Assembly: GCA_022822445.1 (NCBI GenBank)
Contig: JAJEBR010000113.1
Location: 1 to 64,000, forward strand
Source: Gemmatimonadota bacterium
GTDB taxonomy: Bacteria > Gemmatimonadota > Gemmatimonadetes > Longimicrobiales > Gaopeijiaceae
Length of the DNA stretch: 64,000 nucleotides
Direction: 5' to 3'
The position numbers were made by a program, and so were the translations under genes. The notes under the pieces were generated by a model. That model did not search any database and had not been told where the DNA came from. It saw only the letters and a list, made by a program, of their open reading frames with translations. This document shows positions 19,974 through 29,824 of the stretch, in pieces. How positions within the stretch are numbered: position 1 is the stretch's first letter; the number at the start of each line of letters is the position of its first letter.

Positions 19974-21599
19974 ATGAAGTCCCCGCGCATCCTCCCTGGC
20001 GTGTCCGCCATGGTGCTCTTTGCCGCCGCGGCGCTTTCCCCCGCTCTCTCCGCGCAGATGGAGCCCACCACTCCCCGCGGCGCCGACGAAGGGGACGGCC
20101 CCCACGAGCGGCTCATCCTGCGCGGCGCCATCATCATCGACGGCACCGGTGCCCCCCCGATGGGCCCCGTGGATATCGTAATCGAGGGTGATCGTATATC
20201 CCGGATCCAGACAGTTGGATATCCCGGCGTGCCGATCGACGAGAACCGCCGTCCCTCCGGCGCCACGAAGGAGATCGACCTGTCGGGCATGTACGTCATG
20301 CCCGGCTTCGTCGACATGCACGCCCACACCGGCGGCGCGGGGAAGGCGCCTCAGCCCGAGTACGTCTACAAGCTCTGGATGGGCCACGGCATCACCACCT
20401 CGCGCGGCGTCGGCCACGGCCCGATGATGTGGGCGCTCGGCGAGAAGGCGGCCGCCGAGCGGAACGAGATCGTGGCGCCGCGCATGTTCACCTATGCCCG
20501 CCCCGGCGAGGCCTGGGACCGCGGCCCCGTCGACTCCCCCGAGAAGGCGCGCGAGTGGGTGCGGTGGGCCGCCGAGGTCGAGGTCGATGGCGCGAAGATC
20601 GACGGCCTCAAGCTCGGCGCCATGGACCCCGACATCATGGCCGCGGTGATCGACGAAGGGAAGAAGTACGGCCTCGGCTCCGTCGCACACCTCGGCCAGA
20701 TGGGCGTGGTGCGCATGACCGCGCTCGACGCCGCCGAGGTCGGCCTCGACATGATGACCCACTACTACGGCCTCTTCGAGTCGATGCTGACCGACTACAG
20801 CGTCCAGGACTGGCCGCTCGACTACAACTACCAGGACGAGCAGCACCGCTTCGGCAACGTCGGCCGACTGTGGAACCAGGCCGCCGAGCCCGGCTCCGAG
20901 CAGTGGAACGACCTCATCGACCGCTTCCTCGAACTCGGTTTCGGGATCGACCCCACCATGACCATCTACGAGGCCAGCCGCGACGTGATGCGCTCCCGCG
21001 AGGCCGACTTCCACGACGAATACACGCTGCCGAGCCAGTGGGACTTCTTCCAGCCGTCCCGGCGCGCGCACGGCTCCTACTGGTTCTACTGGACCAGCGA
21101 GGACGAGTATCACTGGAAGCGCTTCTTCCAGAAGTGGATGCACTTCCTCAACGACTACAAGAACGCCGGCGGGCGCGTCACCACCGGCTCCGACTCCGGC
21201 TTCATCTACAAGCTCTACGGCTTCGACTACATCCGGGAGCTGGAGTTGCTCCGGGAAGCCGGCTTCCACCCCGTCGAGGTCATCCGCTCGGCCACCCTCT
21301 TCGGCGCCGAGGAGCTCCACGACCCGAAGGGCACCAGCATCGACTTCGGCATCCTGCGCCCCGGCCTTAAGGCCGACCTGGTCGTCGTGGACGAGAATCC
21401 GCTCCAGAACCTCAAGGTCCTGTACGGCAACGGCGCCGAGAAGCTCAACGACGAGACCGGCGAGACCGAGCGGGTCGGCAGCATCAGGTACACCATCAAG
21501 GACGGGATCGTGTACGACGCCCGGCAGCTGCTGGCCGACGTGCGCGAGATGGTGAGGAGGGCGAAGGAGGCGCGGGCGATTTCGGACGCGGGCAACTAG
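19974..21599 (+). CDS. Secreted amidohydrolase
   Basis: A 541-residue metal-dependent hydrolase with a Sec signal peptide (MKSPRILPGVSAMVLFAAAALS..LSAQ). TIM-barrel motifs: the HxH pair in VDMHAHTGG, a further His in SVAHLGQ, MMTHYYG and the catalytic Asp in TGSDSGF; the N- and C-terminal strands (IIIDGTGAPPMGPVDIVIEGDRI / KADLVVVDENPL) form the composite beta-sandwich of imidazolonepropionase/dihydroorotase-like enzymes. It probably hydrolyses amide bonds of an unknown substrate outside the cytoplasm. The start is set by AGGAGG before ATG 19974; a second CCCAGGAGG lies about 30 bp further up. It belongs to the periplasmic amidohydrolases common in this phylum. Confidence 0.82.
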   Translation: MKSPRILPGVSAMVLFAAAALSPALSAQMEPTTPRGADEGDGPHERLILRGAIIIDGTGAPPMGPVDIVIEGDRISRIQTVGYPGVPIDENRRPSGATKEIDLSGMYVMPGFVDMHAHTGGAGKAPQPEYVYKLWMGHGITTSRGVGHGPMMWALGEKAAAERNEIVAPRMFTYARPGEAWDRGPVDSPEKAREWVRWAAEVEVDGAKIDGLKLGAMDPDIMAAVIDEGKKYGLGSVAHLGQMGVVRMTALDAAEVGLDMMTHYYGLFESMLTDYSVQDWPLDYNYQDEQHRFGNVGRLWNQAAEPGSEQWNDLIDRFLELGFGIDPTMTIYEASRDVMRSREADFHDEYTLPSQWDFFQPSRRAHGSYWFYWTSEDEYHWKRFFQKWMHFLNDYKNAGGRVTTGSDSGFIYKLYGFDYIRELELLREAGFHPVEVIRSATLFGAEELHDPKGTSIDFGILRPGLKADLVVVDENPLQNLKVLYGNGAEKLNDETGETERVGSIRYTIKDGIVYDARQLLADVREMVRRAKEARAISDAGN

Positions 21600-21621
21600 G
21601 GGGCCGCGGGGCTGCCTGCCT

Positions 21622-22503
21622 GTGGTCAAACCCGCCGCGGGCGCGGGGCGCCGGGATGCTCCTTCGGGAACGATCATCCTGGCCGATAACCTCCCCGTGC
21701 TTCGCGAGATGGCGCCGGGCGCCGCCCATCTCATCTACATCGATCCACCGTTCAACACCGGCAAGACCCAGCGCCGTACCCGCATTCGCGTCGAACGCGA
21801 CCCCGACGGCGACCGCACCGGCTTCCAGGACGCCCGCTACCGCACCACCGTCGTCGGCCAGAGCGGCTACGACGACCGCCACGACGACTACCTCGCCTTC
21901 CTCGCGCCCCGCCTCCGCGAAGCCCACCGGGTCCTCACGCCCACCGGGTCCTTCTTCCTCCACATCGACTACCGCGAGGCCCACTACTGCAAGCTTCTCC
22001 TCGACGAGATCTTCGGGCGCGCGTCTTTCATGAACGAGATCATCTGGGCCTACGACTACGGAGCCCGCCCGAAGCGCCGGTGGCCCGCCAAGCACGACAC
22101 CATCTTCTGGTACGCGCGCGACCCCGCCGACTACACCTTCAACTTCGCCGAGATGGACCGCATCCCCTACATGGCCCCGGGGCTCGTCGGCAAGGCCAAG
22201 GCCGCCCGCGGCAAGACCCCCACCGACGTGTGGTGGCACACGATCGTCAGCCCGACCGGCGGCGAGAAGACCGGCTACCCCACACAGAAGCCTCTGGGGG
22301 TGCTCGAACGTATCGTCAAGGTGCACTCGAACCCCGGAGACACCGTGCTCGACTTCTTCGCCGGCAGCGGAACCACCGGCGAGGCGGCAGCCCGCAACGG
22401 GCGCAACTACGTCCTGGTGGATTCGAACCCCGAGGCCGCGCGCGTCATGGCCGCGAGGCTGGCTCGCTTCGAGCCGGAGTGCGTGGGGTTCGACGGGGGG
22501 TGA
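21622..22503 (+). CDS. Orphan site-specific DNA methyltransferase (N4/N6)
   Basis: A 293-residue beta-class amino-methyltransferase that transfers a methyl group from AdoMet to adenine N6 or cytosine N4. Catalytic motif IV is DPPFNTG (about residues 44-50) and comes before the AdoMet-binding motif I (DFFAGSGTTGEAA, about 248-260), the circular order of the beta class; TGYPTQKPLGVLERIV precedes it. No restriction gene lies beside it, so it is likely a solitary methyltransferase with a regulatory or housekeeping role, or a remnant of an R-M system. The start is GTG, only 22 bp after the amidohydrolase stop, so it may be co-transcribed. Confidence 0.88.
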   Translation: MVKPAAGAGRRDAPSGTIILADNLPVLREMAPGAAHLIYIDPPFNTGKTQRRTRIRVERDPDGDRTGFQDARYRTTVVGQSGYDDRHDDYLAFLAPRLREAHRVLTPTGSFFLHIDYREAHYCKLLLDEIFGRASFMNEIIWAYDYGARPKRRWPAKHDTIFWYARDPADYTFNFAEMDRIPYMAPGLVGKAKAARGKTPTDVWWHTIVSPTGGEKTGYPTQKPLGVLERIVKVHSNPGDTVLDFFAGSGTTGEAAARNGRNYVLVDSNPEAARVMAARLARFEPECVGFDGG

Positions 22504-22644
22504 GCCGTGAAACCGCCCCGGTCCCCTGGTTGCCGAATTCCTCGCTCCCGATGAAGGTTCGAAGACCTGATCGCGTAGTTGTGGTCAGCGGCACCGCCCA
22601 TTCCGCGGCTGCGCGCAGGCCAACAAAAAGGAGCATCGACCACG

Positions 22645-23289
22645 ATGGACCAACAGACAGGTTTCAGGAACCCGACCGAACTGACCAGATGGACGAAGGG
22701 CTTCCTCTACGCGAGCATCCCGCTCGCCCTCCTGTCGGTGGCGGGCAGCTGGCGCAACTACTGGTGGCTCTCGAACACCGGCGAGCCGGCCCCTTCCGTG
22801 GAGGGTCCGTTGGCAGGGCTCGTCGTGTTATTCACGGTACCCGCCATGGTCGTCGGGCTGGGCTCCGTCATTCTGGTGCTGCAGTGGATCTACCGCGCCA
22901 ACCACAACGCCCGCGCCCTGGGTGCCACCAGGATGGAGTTTACCCCCGGCTGGGCCGTCGGCTGGTACTTCATCCCGATCGCCAACTTCTGGAAGCCGTA
23001 TCAGGCGATGAAGGAAATCTGCCAGGCCAGTCTCCGCCCCTCCCGATGGTGGCAGGAGAAGGCTCCCGCGCTGCTTCCCCTGTGGTGGGGTCTGTGGCTC
23101 CTGACCTCCGGGGCCTCGGGGATCTCTCTGACCGTCTCGGCGGAGGAGGCTGAACGCATGTCCGACGTCATCCGCGAAGTCCTCCGCATCCCGCTGACAC
23201 TGGTCCTGATCAGGATCATCAGCCAGGTCCACATGATGCAGATGGCCCACTACCGTACCCGCGACCCGGAGGATGTCGATCATGAATGA
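22645..23289 (+). CDS. DUF4328 membrane protein
   Basis: A 214-residue integral membrane protein with about five to six hydrophobic segments. The diagnostic stretch is VLQWIYRANHNARALG followed by FTPGWAVGWYFIPIANFWKPYQAMKEI, the conserved core of DUF4328. The function of the family is unknown. ATG 22645 was chosen over the ORF start 66 nt upstream because AAGGAG lies about a dozen bases before it and the extra residues are unlike the family. It overlaps the following paralogue by a few bases. Confidence 0.75.
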   Translation: MDQQTGFRNPTELTRWTKGFLYASIPLALLSVAGSWRNYWWLSNTGEPAPSVEGPLAGLVVLFTVPAMVVGLGSVILVLQWIYRANHNARALGATRMEFTPGWAVGWYFIPIANFWKPYQAMKEICQASLRPSRWWQEKAPALLPLWWGLWLLTSGASGISLTVSAEEAERMSDVIREVLRIPLTLVLIRIISQVHMMQMAHYRTRDPEDVDHE

Positions 23290-23953
23290 GCCAGGTGCAG
23301 GATTCCGCGACCCGACCGTTCTCACCAGGTGGACGCGGGGGTTGCTTTACACGTCGCTGGCCGTGTCGCTGGCACACGCGTACATGGGCAGCGTTTTCGT
23401 GACCTCCGGCGTCGGGTACGAGGGATCCTTCGTGGCTCTCGTGGCCGCGGGGATGCTATGGGGAATGTTCGTGAATCTGGTCGCGTTGGTGACCGGGATC
23501 CTCGTTCTGATGTGGATCTATCGCGCCAACTACAACGCGCGGCAGCTGGGCGCGTCCGACCTGGAGTTCACGCCGGGCTGGGCGGTCGGATGGTATTTCG
23601 TTCCGATCGCGTGGTTCTGGAAGCCGTATCAGGCGATGAGGGAGATCTGGAAGGCAAGCGCCCGTCCGTTGAACTGGCGGGGACAGAGCGGGTCTTCACT
23701 GCTGGGCTGGTGGTGGGCTCTGTGGCTCATTCCGCTGTGGGTTCCGGGGTTGGTGTCCTTTTCGGTGACGCGAAACATGGAGGAGGCGGCCGCGGAGCGC
23801 CTGGAGGCACTCTACGGCATCGCGATCAACGGCCTGGATGTCGCGCTGGCCCTCGTCCTCCTCGTGATCATCAGGCGGATTCACCAGATGCAGATGGGGC
23901 ACCGGTCGCGGCAGCGCACGGAGGCCGAAGAGGCGCGGCAGCCCGACGAATAA
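23282..23953 (+). CDS. DUF4328 membrane protein, tandem paralogue
   Basis: A 223-residue paralogue of the gene before it, with the same core (LMWIYRANYNARQLG, FTPGWAVGWYFVPIAWFWKPYQAMREI) and similar membrane spans. ATG 23282 lies inside the previous gene's last codons and has GGAGG nine bases upstream, so translation is probably coupled. The pair looks like a tandem duplication that has diverged; the two may form a hetero-oligomer. No function is assigned. The C-terminus is a charged tail (RQRTEAEEARQPDE). Confidence 0.75.
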   Translation: MNEPGAGFRDPTVLTRWTRGLLYTSLAVSLAHAYMGSVFVTSGVGYEGSFVALVAAGMLWGMFVNLVALVTGILVLMWIYRANYNARQLGASDLEFTPGWAVGWYFVPIAWFWKPYQAMREIWKASARPLNWRGQSGSSLLGWWWALWLIPLWVPGLVSFSVTRNMEEAAAERLEALYGIAINGLDVALALVLLVIIRRIHQMQMGHRSRQRTEAEEARQPDE

Positions 23954-24029
23954 GCCCCGCCGCTCGAGGGGCGACGCGCCGCTCGGGGCCGGCGAATGTA
24001 GCCGCGGGGGCGACGCGCGTCGTTCTCCG

Positions 24030-24377
24030 CTATTCGCCCCGCAGTGCCGGCTCGACCGACTCCGGGCGCAGCTCCACGGCCGTCCCGTAGCAGACCATCT
24101 CCGCGGCCGCGCGGCTGACCTCGGCCGACTGGAAGCGCACCGCCAGGATCCCGTTCGCGCCCAGCGCCTCCGCCTCGGCAATCATCCGGTCGACCGCCTG
24201 CTCCCGCACTTCGGCGAGCAGCTTGGTGTACTCGTAGACCTCGCCGCCCGCCAGGTTGCGCAGGCTCGCGATCAGGTCCAGTCCGATGTGCCGCACACGC
24301 ACCGAACTTCCCCGCACCAGACCCAGTGTGCGGACGACCCTGTAGCCGGTGGCGACTTCGGTCGTGGCAACGATCAT
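24030..24377 (-). CDS. YbjQ/UPF0145 family protein
   Basis: A 115-residue protein of the YbjQ (heavy-metal-binding, dodecin-like) family: VATTEVATGYRVVRTLGLVRG at the N-terminus, GGEVYEYTKLLAEVREQAVDRM in the middle helix and ALGANGILAVRF near the end. Family members form pentamers and have no firm function. The ATG overlaps the anti-sigma stop as ATGA, giving the start and showing co-translation with the sigma/anti-sigma pair. That placement suggests envelope-stress output, but this is inference. Confidence 0.85.
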   Translation of the reverse strand: MIVATTEVATGYRVVRTLGLVRGSSVRVRHIGLDLIASLRNLAGGEVYEYTKLLAEVREQAVDRMIAEAEALGANGILAVRFQSAEVSRAAAEMVCYGTAVELRPESVEPALRGE

Positions 24378-24808
24378 CGATGGACGTTCCGGTAGGGATC
24401 CGTCCGGTATTCCCTCAACCGTTCCCAGATGACATGGGCCAGGAGGACGAGGATCCCGATGGCGATCCCCCCGGTCGCGAGCTTCATCATCAACGCCTGG
24501 GGCGACTTCACGAATACCCAGACGCTGTAGCCCGCCCACCCGACCAGGCCGGAACCCGTCAACATCCATCCCGTGCCCACGGTGATGCGCGACCGGATCC
24601 GGCCCCACACCGACTTCCCCCCGTGGGGGACGAAGGAGAGATCCTGGAGGTCCTCCTTGAGCGATCGGAAGATGGCCACCTCGCGGCGAACCTCGCTCGA
24701 CGTCTCCAGGTACTGCTGGACCACGGCCCGTTCCTCAGGGGTGATTTCCCCGTCGAGGAAGCGCATCAGGTCCTCATGTTCGACTCTTGCTGGCACGTTT
24801 CTGTTCAT
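24374..24808 (-). CDS. Putative anti-sigma factor
   Basis: A 144-residue protein downstream of an ECF sigma gene on the same strand. Residues 1-50 (EHEDLMRFLDGEITPEERAV) resemble the N-terminal anti-sigma domain, followed by two hydrophobic segments (TGWMLTGSGLVGWAGYSVWV, ATGGIAIGILVLLAHVIW), so it is membrane bound. The usual HxxxCxxC zinc motif is absent (YLETSSEVRREV at that position), placing it among zinc-free anti-sigma domains. It probably binds the sigma factor at 24867 and releases it on an envelope signal. The operon order is sigma, anti-sigma, YbjQ. Confidence 0.7.
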   Translation of the reverse strand: MNRNVPARVEHEDLMRFLDGEITPEERAVVQQYLETSSEVRREVAIFRSLKEDLQDLSFVPHGGKSVWGRIRSRITVGTGWMLTGSGLVGWAGYSVWVFVKSPQALMMKLATGGIAIGILVLLAHVIWERLREYRTDPYRNVHR

Positions 24809-24866
24809 CGGCCAGTCCTCCTCCGGCCACGGTCCACTCCGTCGGGCGCCGGATTCCGGATGGGGT

Positions 24867-25433
24867 TCATGTCTCTTCCATCTCCGTACCCCTCAGCACC
24901 GCCGCCAACGCGCGGCGCGCGTGGAAGAGACGGCTGGCGACCGTCCCCTCCGGTATCCCAAGTATGCCTGCGATCTCGCCGTAGCGAAATCCCTCGATCT
25001 CCTTCAATACGAGAATCTCCCTGTGATCTTCACCCAGTTGCTCCAGCGCCCTCCAGACGCGTTCCCGCGCTTCGCGGCGCTCCCTTCGCCGTTCCGGGCC
25101 ATGTTCGGGGTCGGCAGGCCTCATCTCCAGCCGTTCGTCCAGGGCCTCCCGCTGGAACCTCGCCTTGCGCTTCCGCAGCGCATCCCTGCACTGGTTCCGC
25201 AGGATCTGGAAGAACCAGGGTCCGAAGGGACGCTTCAGATCGAAACGTCCCAGCGTCTGCCAGGTCTTCACGAAAGCGTCCTGCAGCGCGTCGCGCGCGT
25301 CGTCCGGATTCCCCATCATCCCGAGCGCCACCCGCAGGCCGGCGGGCTCGTAGGCGCGCACGATGGGTTCGAAGAAGCGGGAATCGCCGCCCTGGCATTT
25401 TCGCAGAAGTTCCCGCTCCAGGTCGGGGAGCAA
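24867..25433 (-). CDS. ECF RNA polymerase sigma factor
   Basis: A 188-residue sigma-70 family protein with region 2 (FEPIVRAYEPAGLRVALGMM, DARDALQDAFVKTWQTLGRF, PFGPWFFQILRNQCRD) and region 4 (ALEQLGEDHREILVLKEIEG, YGEIAGILGIPEGTVASRLF). It directs RNA polymerase to a stress regulon, probably including its own operon. The start is TTG at 25433 with a strong AGGAGG five bases before it. The 58-bp gap to the anti-sigma gene is within operon range. Confidence 0.92.
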   Translation of the reverse strand: MLPDLERELLRKCQGGDSRFFEPIVRAYEPAGLRVALGMMGNPDDARDALQDAFVKTWQTLGRFDLKRPFGPWFFQILRNQCRDALRKRKARFQREALDERLEMRPADPEHGPERRRERREARERVWRALEQLGEDHREILVLKEIEGFRYGEIAGILGIPEGTVASRLFHARRALAAVLRGTEMEET

Positions 25434-25763
25434 GGTTCCTCCTGTCCGGGTTTGAGGTCGTGGTCCTGGCCGGGGCCCTGTTCAGCCGGGGCCGGTCGAG
25501 GCTGGCCCATTCAATACTACGCACCAGGCCTTCATTTCATTCTAACCCCGCCGGGGCGCCGGTGTGGCGTGGAATGCGCGGGGGGATGAGCTGCCCGGGT
25601 CCCATGGCGCCCGGGCGGGTGCAGGTTGCCCGAACTCTGCGGTGTCCGGTTGCCGGAACTCCGGGGTGCCAGGGGCAGGGAAGTTGCCGGGCGTCGCCGC
25701 AGTCCGCAGTTTGCCGATAGGATGAATATCCGCCCACCCACAATCCAACCGGACAGCAAGCAT
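25434..25763. other. 330-bp divergent intergenic region with a short tandem repeat
   Basis: This lies between the divergent sigma gene and the TPR gene and should hold both promoters. It contains two adjacent imperfect 24-nt copies, 25624-25647 and 25648-25671 (pattern GTTGCCsGAACTCyGsGGTG), possibly an operator. No convincing ECF -35 (GGAAC-type) box was identified with certainty, although GGAAC does occur in the second copy. Confidence 0.4.
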
Positions 25764-27386
25764 ATGGCACCCGCGTGCATCCGGCGCCGTTGCGCCATCG
25801 TCGTCACATTCGTGATTTCGTCCCTTTCGGCCATTGCGCCGCCCGGAACCGCGGCGCAGGAGGTCGAGTACCCCGCCGGATTCGACGAGGGGGCCACCTA
25901 CTACCGCGAAGCCCTCGGGCCCCTCACCCGGCCGATCACGACCAGCTCGCCGGAAGCGCAGAAGTTCTTCGACCAGGGCGTGCAGATGATGTACGCCTTC
26001 ACCCCGCTGCGCGCGGCCCGCTCCTTCCGCCAGGCCCAGCGCGAAGACCCCAACTGCGCCATGTGCTTCTGGGGCGAGGCGTGGGCGTGGGGACCGTACC
26101 TCAACGGCGGCATGGGGCCGGACGATGCGCCCCGCGCGTACGAGAACATCATGAGGGCGAAGACGCTCGCGGCGGAGTACGCCAACGAGGTCGAGCGCGC
26201 GCTGATCGAGGCGATGTCGGTCCGCTACGCGAGGGAGCACGACCGGGAGTCCCGCCGGGAGATGGACGAGGCCTACGCCAAGGCCATGGCCGAGGTATTC
26301 CAGCGCTTCCCCGACGACGTCGAAGTGGGGACCCTGTACGGCGAGTCGCTCATGCTGCTCGAGCCGCGCCGCGGCCGCTGGGACATCTTCAAGCCGGAGG
26401 TGCAGAAGATCCACACCGTGCTGGAGACCGTTCTGGCGATCGACATCAAGCACCCGGGGGCGTGTCACCTCTACGTCCACGCCACCGAGCCGACCGTCAA
26501 GCCGGAGAAGGCGGAGGCCTGCGCCGACCACCTCGGAGCCTCTATTCCGGGCGCCAGCCATATCCAGCACATGCCGTCCCACACCTATAACCGGATCGGC
26601 CGCTGGGGCGACGCCGTGCGGGCCAACCTCGACGCGTGGCACTCCGACCTGCGGGCCGAACACGACATCGCGTGGGCCATCTACCCGTCCCACAACCTGC
26701 ACATGCTCCTCTTCGCGGCCTCGATGGACGGACAGGGCGCGGTTGCCGTCCAGGCGGGGAGGGACTACGGCAAGATCGTCTCCAGCGGCAACTTCTACGA
26801 GGCCTTGACCCTGCTCCGCTTCGGCCGTTTCGACGAGATCCTGGAGCTGGACGACCCGCCCGACGGGAGCATCCAGCGCGGCTTCTGGGACTTCGCGCGC
26901 GGCTACGCCTTCCTGCGCCGGGACGATGAGGCTCGCGCGAAGTTCTACCTGGAGAAGGTCGAGCTCGCGGCGCAGACCACGTCCGGGTCGTTCCGCGGCC
27001 ACTCGGCGGCCGATCTGCTCGGCGTTGTGGCCGGGATCCTGGAGGCCGAGATCCTGCGCGGGGAGGACGAGAACGAGCGCGCTGTCGAAGTGCTGGAAGA
27101 CGCGATCGAGGTCGAGGACGGCCTGCGCTACGACGAGCCCGAGCCGCTCAACTTCTCGGCGCGACACTGGCTGGGCGATCTGCTCCTGGAGATGGAGCGC
27201 TACGCGGACGCGGAAGCCGTGTTCAAGGCCGCGCTCGAGGACCATCCCATGAACGGATGGTCGCTCTTCGGTCTGGAGGCTGCGCTCCGAGCCCGGAACC
27301 GCATGTCCGAGGCCGACGAGGTCAACGAGCTGTTCCAGAAGGCCTGGGCTCGGTCGGACACCTGGATCACCGCGTCGATCTTCTAG
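25764..27386 (+). CDS. Secreted TPR-repeat protein
   Basis: About 540 residues. ATG 25764 gives a good signal peptide (MAPACIRRRCAIVVTFVISSL..GTAAQE); ATG 25722 is an alternative. The mature part is alpha-helical with TPR-like pairs, such as QKFFDQGVQMMYAFTPLRAA..FRQAQREDPNCAMCFWGEAWA, the conserved segment HPGACHLYVHATEP, HMPSHTYNRIGRWGDAVRAN, and C-terminal units ending LGDLLLEMERYADAEAVFKA. Family relatives are annotated only as tetratricopeptide proteins. CAMC and HLYVHATEP could suggest metal or haem contacts, but no CxxCH haem motif is present. It is divergent from the ECF sigma operon. Confidence 0.78.
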   Translation: MAPACIRRRCAIVVTFVISSLSAIAPPGTAAQEVEYPAGFDEGATYYREALGPLTRPITTSSPEAQKFFDQGVQMMYAFTPLRAARSFRQAQREDPNCAMCFWGEAWAWGPYLNGGMGPDDAPRAYENIMRAKTLAAEYANEVERALIEAMSVRYAREHDRESRREMDEAYAKAMAEVFQRFPDDVEVGTLYGESLMLLEPRRGRWDIFKPEVQKIHTVLETVLAIDIKHPGACHLYVHATEPTVKPEKAEACADHLGASIPGASHIQHMPSHTYNRIGRWGDAVRANLDAWHSDLRAEHDIAWAIYPSHNLHMLLFAASMDGQGAVAVQAGRDYGKIVSSGNFYEALTLLRFGRFDEILELDDPPDGSIQRGFWDFARGYAFLRRDDEARAKFYLEKVELAAQTTSGSFRGHSAADLLGVVAGILEAEILRGEDENERAVEVLEDAIEVEDGLRYDEPEPLNFSARHWLGDLLLEMERYADAEAVFKAALEDHPMNGWSLFGLEAALRARNRMSEADEVNELFQKAWARSDTWITASIF

Positions 27387-27462
27387 TACACAATCCCGTA
27401 AGTAATTGTCATTACACGTTTTACATAGGATTCGGGAATGTGCGTGGATGCCGTTGGGTGAC

Positions 27463-27491
27463 TTGACGCGGCCACCTGTCTCCGGTAGCTT
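27463..27491 (+). promoter_or_regulatory. Putative suf operon promoter
   Basis: TTGACG (27463-27468), a 17-bp spacer and TAGCTT (27486-27491), about 90 bp before sufC. The 193-bp gap also has an AT-rich stretch at 27389-27430 (gtaattgtcattacacgttttaca). No clear IscR or SufR palindrome was found. Confidence 0.35.
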
Positions 27492-27579
27492 TGGTGTCCC
27501 CCTGGCGCGGCCGATCTGCGCTGGCCAGGCGGCCCCCGACAATAGGAATCAATCATCAGAGGAATAGTGAGCCCGTTGG

Positions 27580-28353
27580 ATGAATGACCGTCCCATCCTT
27601 TCCGTGACCGGGCTCGGCGCCAGGGTCGCGGAAGAGGATTCAGATATTCTGAAGGGCGTGGACCTTGCAATCCGTCCCGGCGAGATCCACGCAATCATGG
27701 GCCCGAACGGGTCCGGCAAGAGCACATTGGCGAAGGTGATCGCCGGCCACCCGGGGTACGAGGCCACTACCGGCTCGGTGGTCTTCCAGGGCGAGAATCT
27801 TCTGGAGATGGAGCCCGACGAGCGGGCGCAGGCGGGCGTGTTCATCGCCTTCCAGTACCCGGTGGCGATCCCCGGCGTGTCCATCGCGAACTTTCTGCGC
27901 ACCGCCCTGCAGGCGCGCCTCGAGAACGGCGACGAGCTGGATCTCTTCGACTTCCAGGAACTGCTCATGGAGCGGATGGAGCTCCTGCACATGGAACCGT
28001 CCTTCGCCCAGCGGGCGGTCAACGACGGATTCAGCGGCGGCGAGAAGAAACGAAACGAGATCCTGCAGATGGCGGTCCTCAAGCCGTCGCTGGCCGTGAT
28101 GGACGAAACCGACTCCGGCCTGGACATCGACGCGCTGAAGGTGGTCGCACACGGGGTGAACACCCTGAAGGCGGAGAACCCCGCCATGTCGGTCCTCCTG
28201 ATCACCCATTACCAGCGCATGCTGAACTACATCACCCCGGATGTGGTACATGTAATGGTGAAGGGGCGGATCGTGGAGTCGGGCGGCCCGGAGGTCGCCA
28301 CAGGCCTCGAGGAGCGGGGCTACGAGGAATACCGGAGGGCGCGGGTCGTCTGA
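27580..28353 (+). CDS. sufC: Fe-S cluster assembly ATPase SufC
   Basis: A 257-residue ABC ATPase of the SufBCD scaffold. Walker [10 protein letters not shown], signature [11 protein letters not shown] (the SufC-specific variant), Walker [15 protein letters not shown] and the H-switch ITHYQRML. It drives conformational change of SufB-SufD for Fe-S cluster assembly in the cytoplasm. It is first in sufC-sufB-sufD-Rieske-sufS. The ATG has only a weak ribosome site. No SufR-like regulator lies upstream. Confidence 0.96.
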   Translation: MNDRPILSVTGLGARVAEEDSDILKGVDLAIRPGEIHAIMGPNGSGKSTLAKVIAGHPGYEATTGSVVFQGENLLEMEPDERAQAGVFIAFQYPVAIPGVSIANFLRTALQARLENGDELDLFDFQELLMERMELLHMEPSFAQRAVNDGFSGGEKKRNEILQMAVLKPSLAVMDETDSGLDIDALKVVAHGVNTLKAENPAMSVLLITHYQRMLNYITPDVVHVMVKGRIVESGGPEVATGLEERGYEEYRRARVV

Positions 28354-28408
28354 CCGGCCGCGGGCGTTCGCCGGATGCAGCGTGAAGGATTGAAACAGGG
28401 AGGGCAGC

Positions 28409-29824
28409 ATGCCCAGCAATGAAGTCATACAGGGACTGGGGCTCGACGACTACAAGTTCGGGTTCGTCACCGATTCGGAGCCCGTCTTCCGCACCCGGCC
28501 CGGCCTCGACGACGACGTGGTGCGGCAGATCTCGGCGCGCAAGGACGAGCCGGAGTGGATGCTGAAGAGCCGCCTGAAGGCGCTGAGGATCTACGAAGCG
28601 AAGCCGATGCCGCAGTGGGGCGGGGATCTCTCCGAGCTTCAGGAGACCCTGGACCAGACGTACTTCTACGTGAAGCCTCAGGAACAGATGGAACGCTCCT
28701 GGGACGACGTGCCGGAGAACATCAAGCAGACCTTCGAGCGGCTGGGAATCCCCGAGGCCGAGCGCCGCATCCTGGCGGGCGTCGGGGCCCAGTACGACTC
28801 GGAGATGGTCTACCATTCGCTCAAGGAGGAGTGGGAGTCCAAGGGCGTGATCTTCGACTCCATCGAGGACGGGCTCAAGAATCATCCCGAGCTCTTCCGC
28901 GAGCACTTCGGAACGGTGATCCCGGCCGCGGACAACAAGTTCGCCGCGCTCAACTCGGCGGTGTGGTCGGGCGGGTCGTTCGTCTACATCCCGCCCGGCG
29001 TGGATCTGGATACCCCCCTGCAAGCGTACTTCCGCGTCAACCAGGAGCGGTTGGGGCAGTTCGAGCGCACGCTGATCATCGCCAGCGAGGGATCGCGCGC
29101 CCACTACATCGAGGGGTGCACGGCGCCGGTCTACTCCACCGATTCGTTCCATTCGGGGGTGATCGAGATCATCGTCAACCGGGACGCCCGGTTCCGCTAC
29201 ACCACGATCCAGAACTGGTCGAACAACATGTACAACCTGGTCACGCAGCGGGCGCTGGTGCACCAGGGCGCCCACATGGAGTGGCTGGACGGCAACCTGG
29301 GCTCCAAGCTCACGATGAAGTACCCGTCCTGCTACCTGATGGGCGAGGGCGCGCACGGCGAGATCCTCTCGATCGCGTACGCGGGCGACGGGCAGCATCA
29401 GGACACCGGCGGCAAGGTGATCCACGTGGCGCCGAACACGTCGTCGAGCATCGTGTCCAAGTCGATCTCGAAGGGTACGGGGCGGTCGTCGTACCGCGGG
29501 CTCTGCAAGGTCTACGACGGCGCTGCGAACGCGAAGTCGAACGTCGAGTGCGACGCCCTGCTGATCAACGAGACCTCGCGCACCGACACCTTCCCCTACA
29601 TCGAGATCGACGAGAAGAACGCGTCGGTGGGCCACGAGGCGACCGTCTCCAAGGTGGGCGACGAGCAGCTTTTCTACCTGATGAGCCGTGGCATGGACGA
29701 GGCCGAGGCGATGGCGCTGATCGTGCGCGGGTTCATCGAGCCGATTGCCAGGGAGCTGCCGCTCGAGTACGCGGTGGAGCTGAACCGGCTGATCGAGCTC
29801 GAAATGGAAGGGAGCGTCGGGTGA
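28409..29824 (+). CDS. sufB: Fe-S cluster assembly scaffold SufB
   Basis: A 471-residue right-handed beta-helix scaffold subunit. Typical blocks: [35 protein letters not shown], the cysteine in [34 protein letters not shown] and [17 protein letters not shown] near the C-terminus. It receives persulfide sulfur and builds the nascent cluster with SufD. GGGAGG precedes the ATG. Its TGA overlaps the sufD GTG start. Confidence 0.97.
   Translation: MPSNEVIQGLGLDDYKFGFVTDSEPVFRTRPGLDDDVVRQISARKDEPEWMLKSRLKALRIYEAKPMPQWGGDLSELQETLDQTYFYVKPQEQMERSWDDVPENIKQTFERLGIPEAERRILAGVGAQYDSEMVYHSLKEEWESKGVIFDSIEDGLKNHPELFREHFGTVIPAADNKFAALNSAVWSGGSFVYIPPGVDLDTPLQAYFRVNQERLGQFERTLIIASEGSRAHYIEGCTAPVYSTDSFHSGVIEIIVNRDARFRYTTIQNWSNNMYNLVTQRALVHQGAHMEWLDGNLGSKLTMKYPSCYLMGEGAHGEILSIAYAGDGQHQDTGGKVIHVAPNTSSSIVSKSISKGTGRSSYRGLCKVYDGAANAKSNVECDALLINETSRTDTFPYIEIDEKNASVGHEATVSKVGDEQLFYLMSRGMDEAEAMALIVRGFIEPIARELPLEYAVELNRLIELEMEGSVG

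Noticed and set aside
25542-27542. 666-codon minus-strand frame opposite the TPR gene
   Set aside because: The TPR protein with signal peptide is on the other strand; this frame also crosses the intergenic region.
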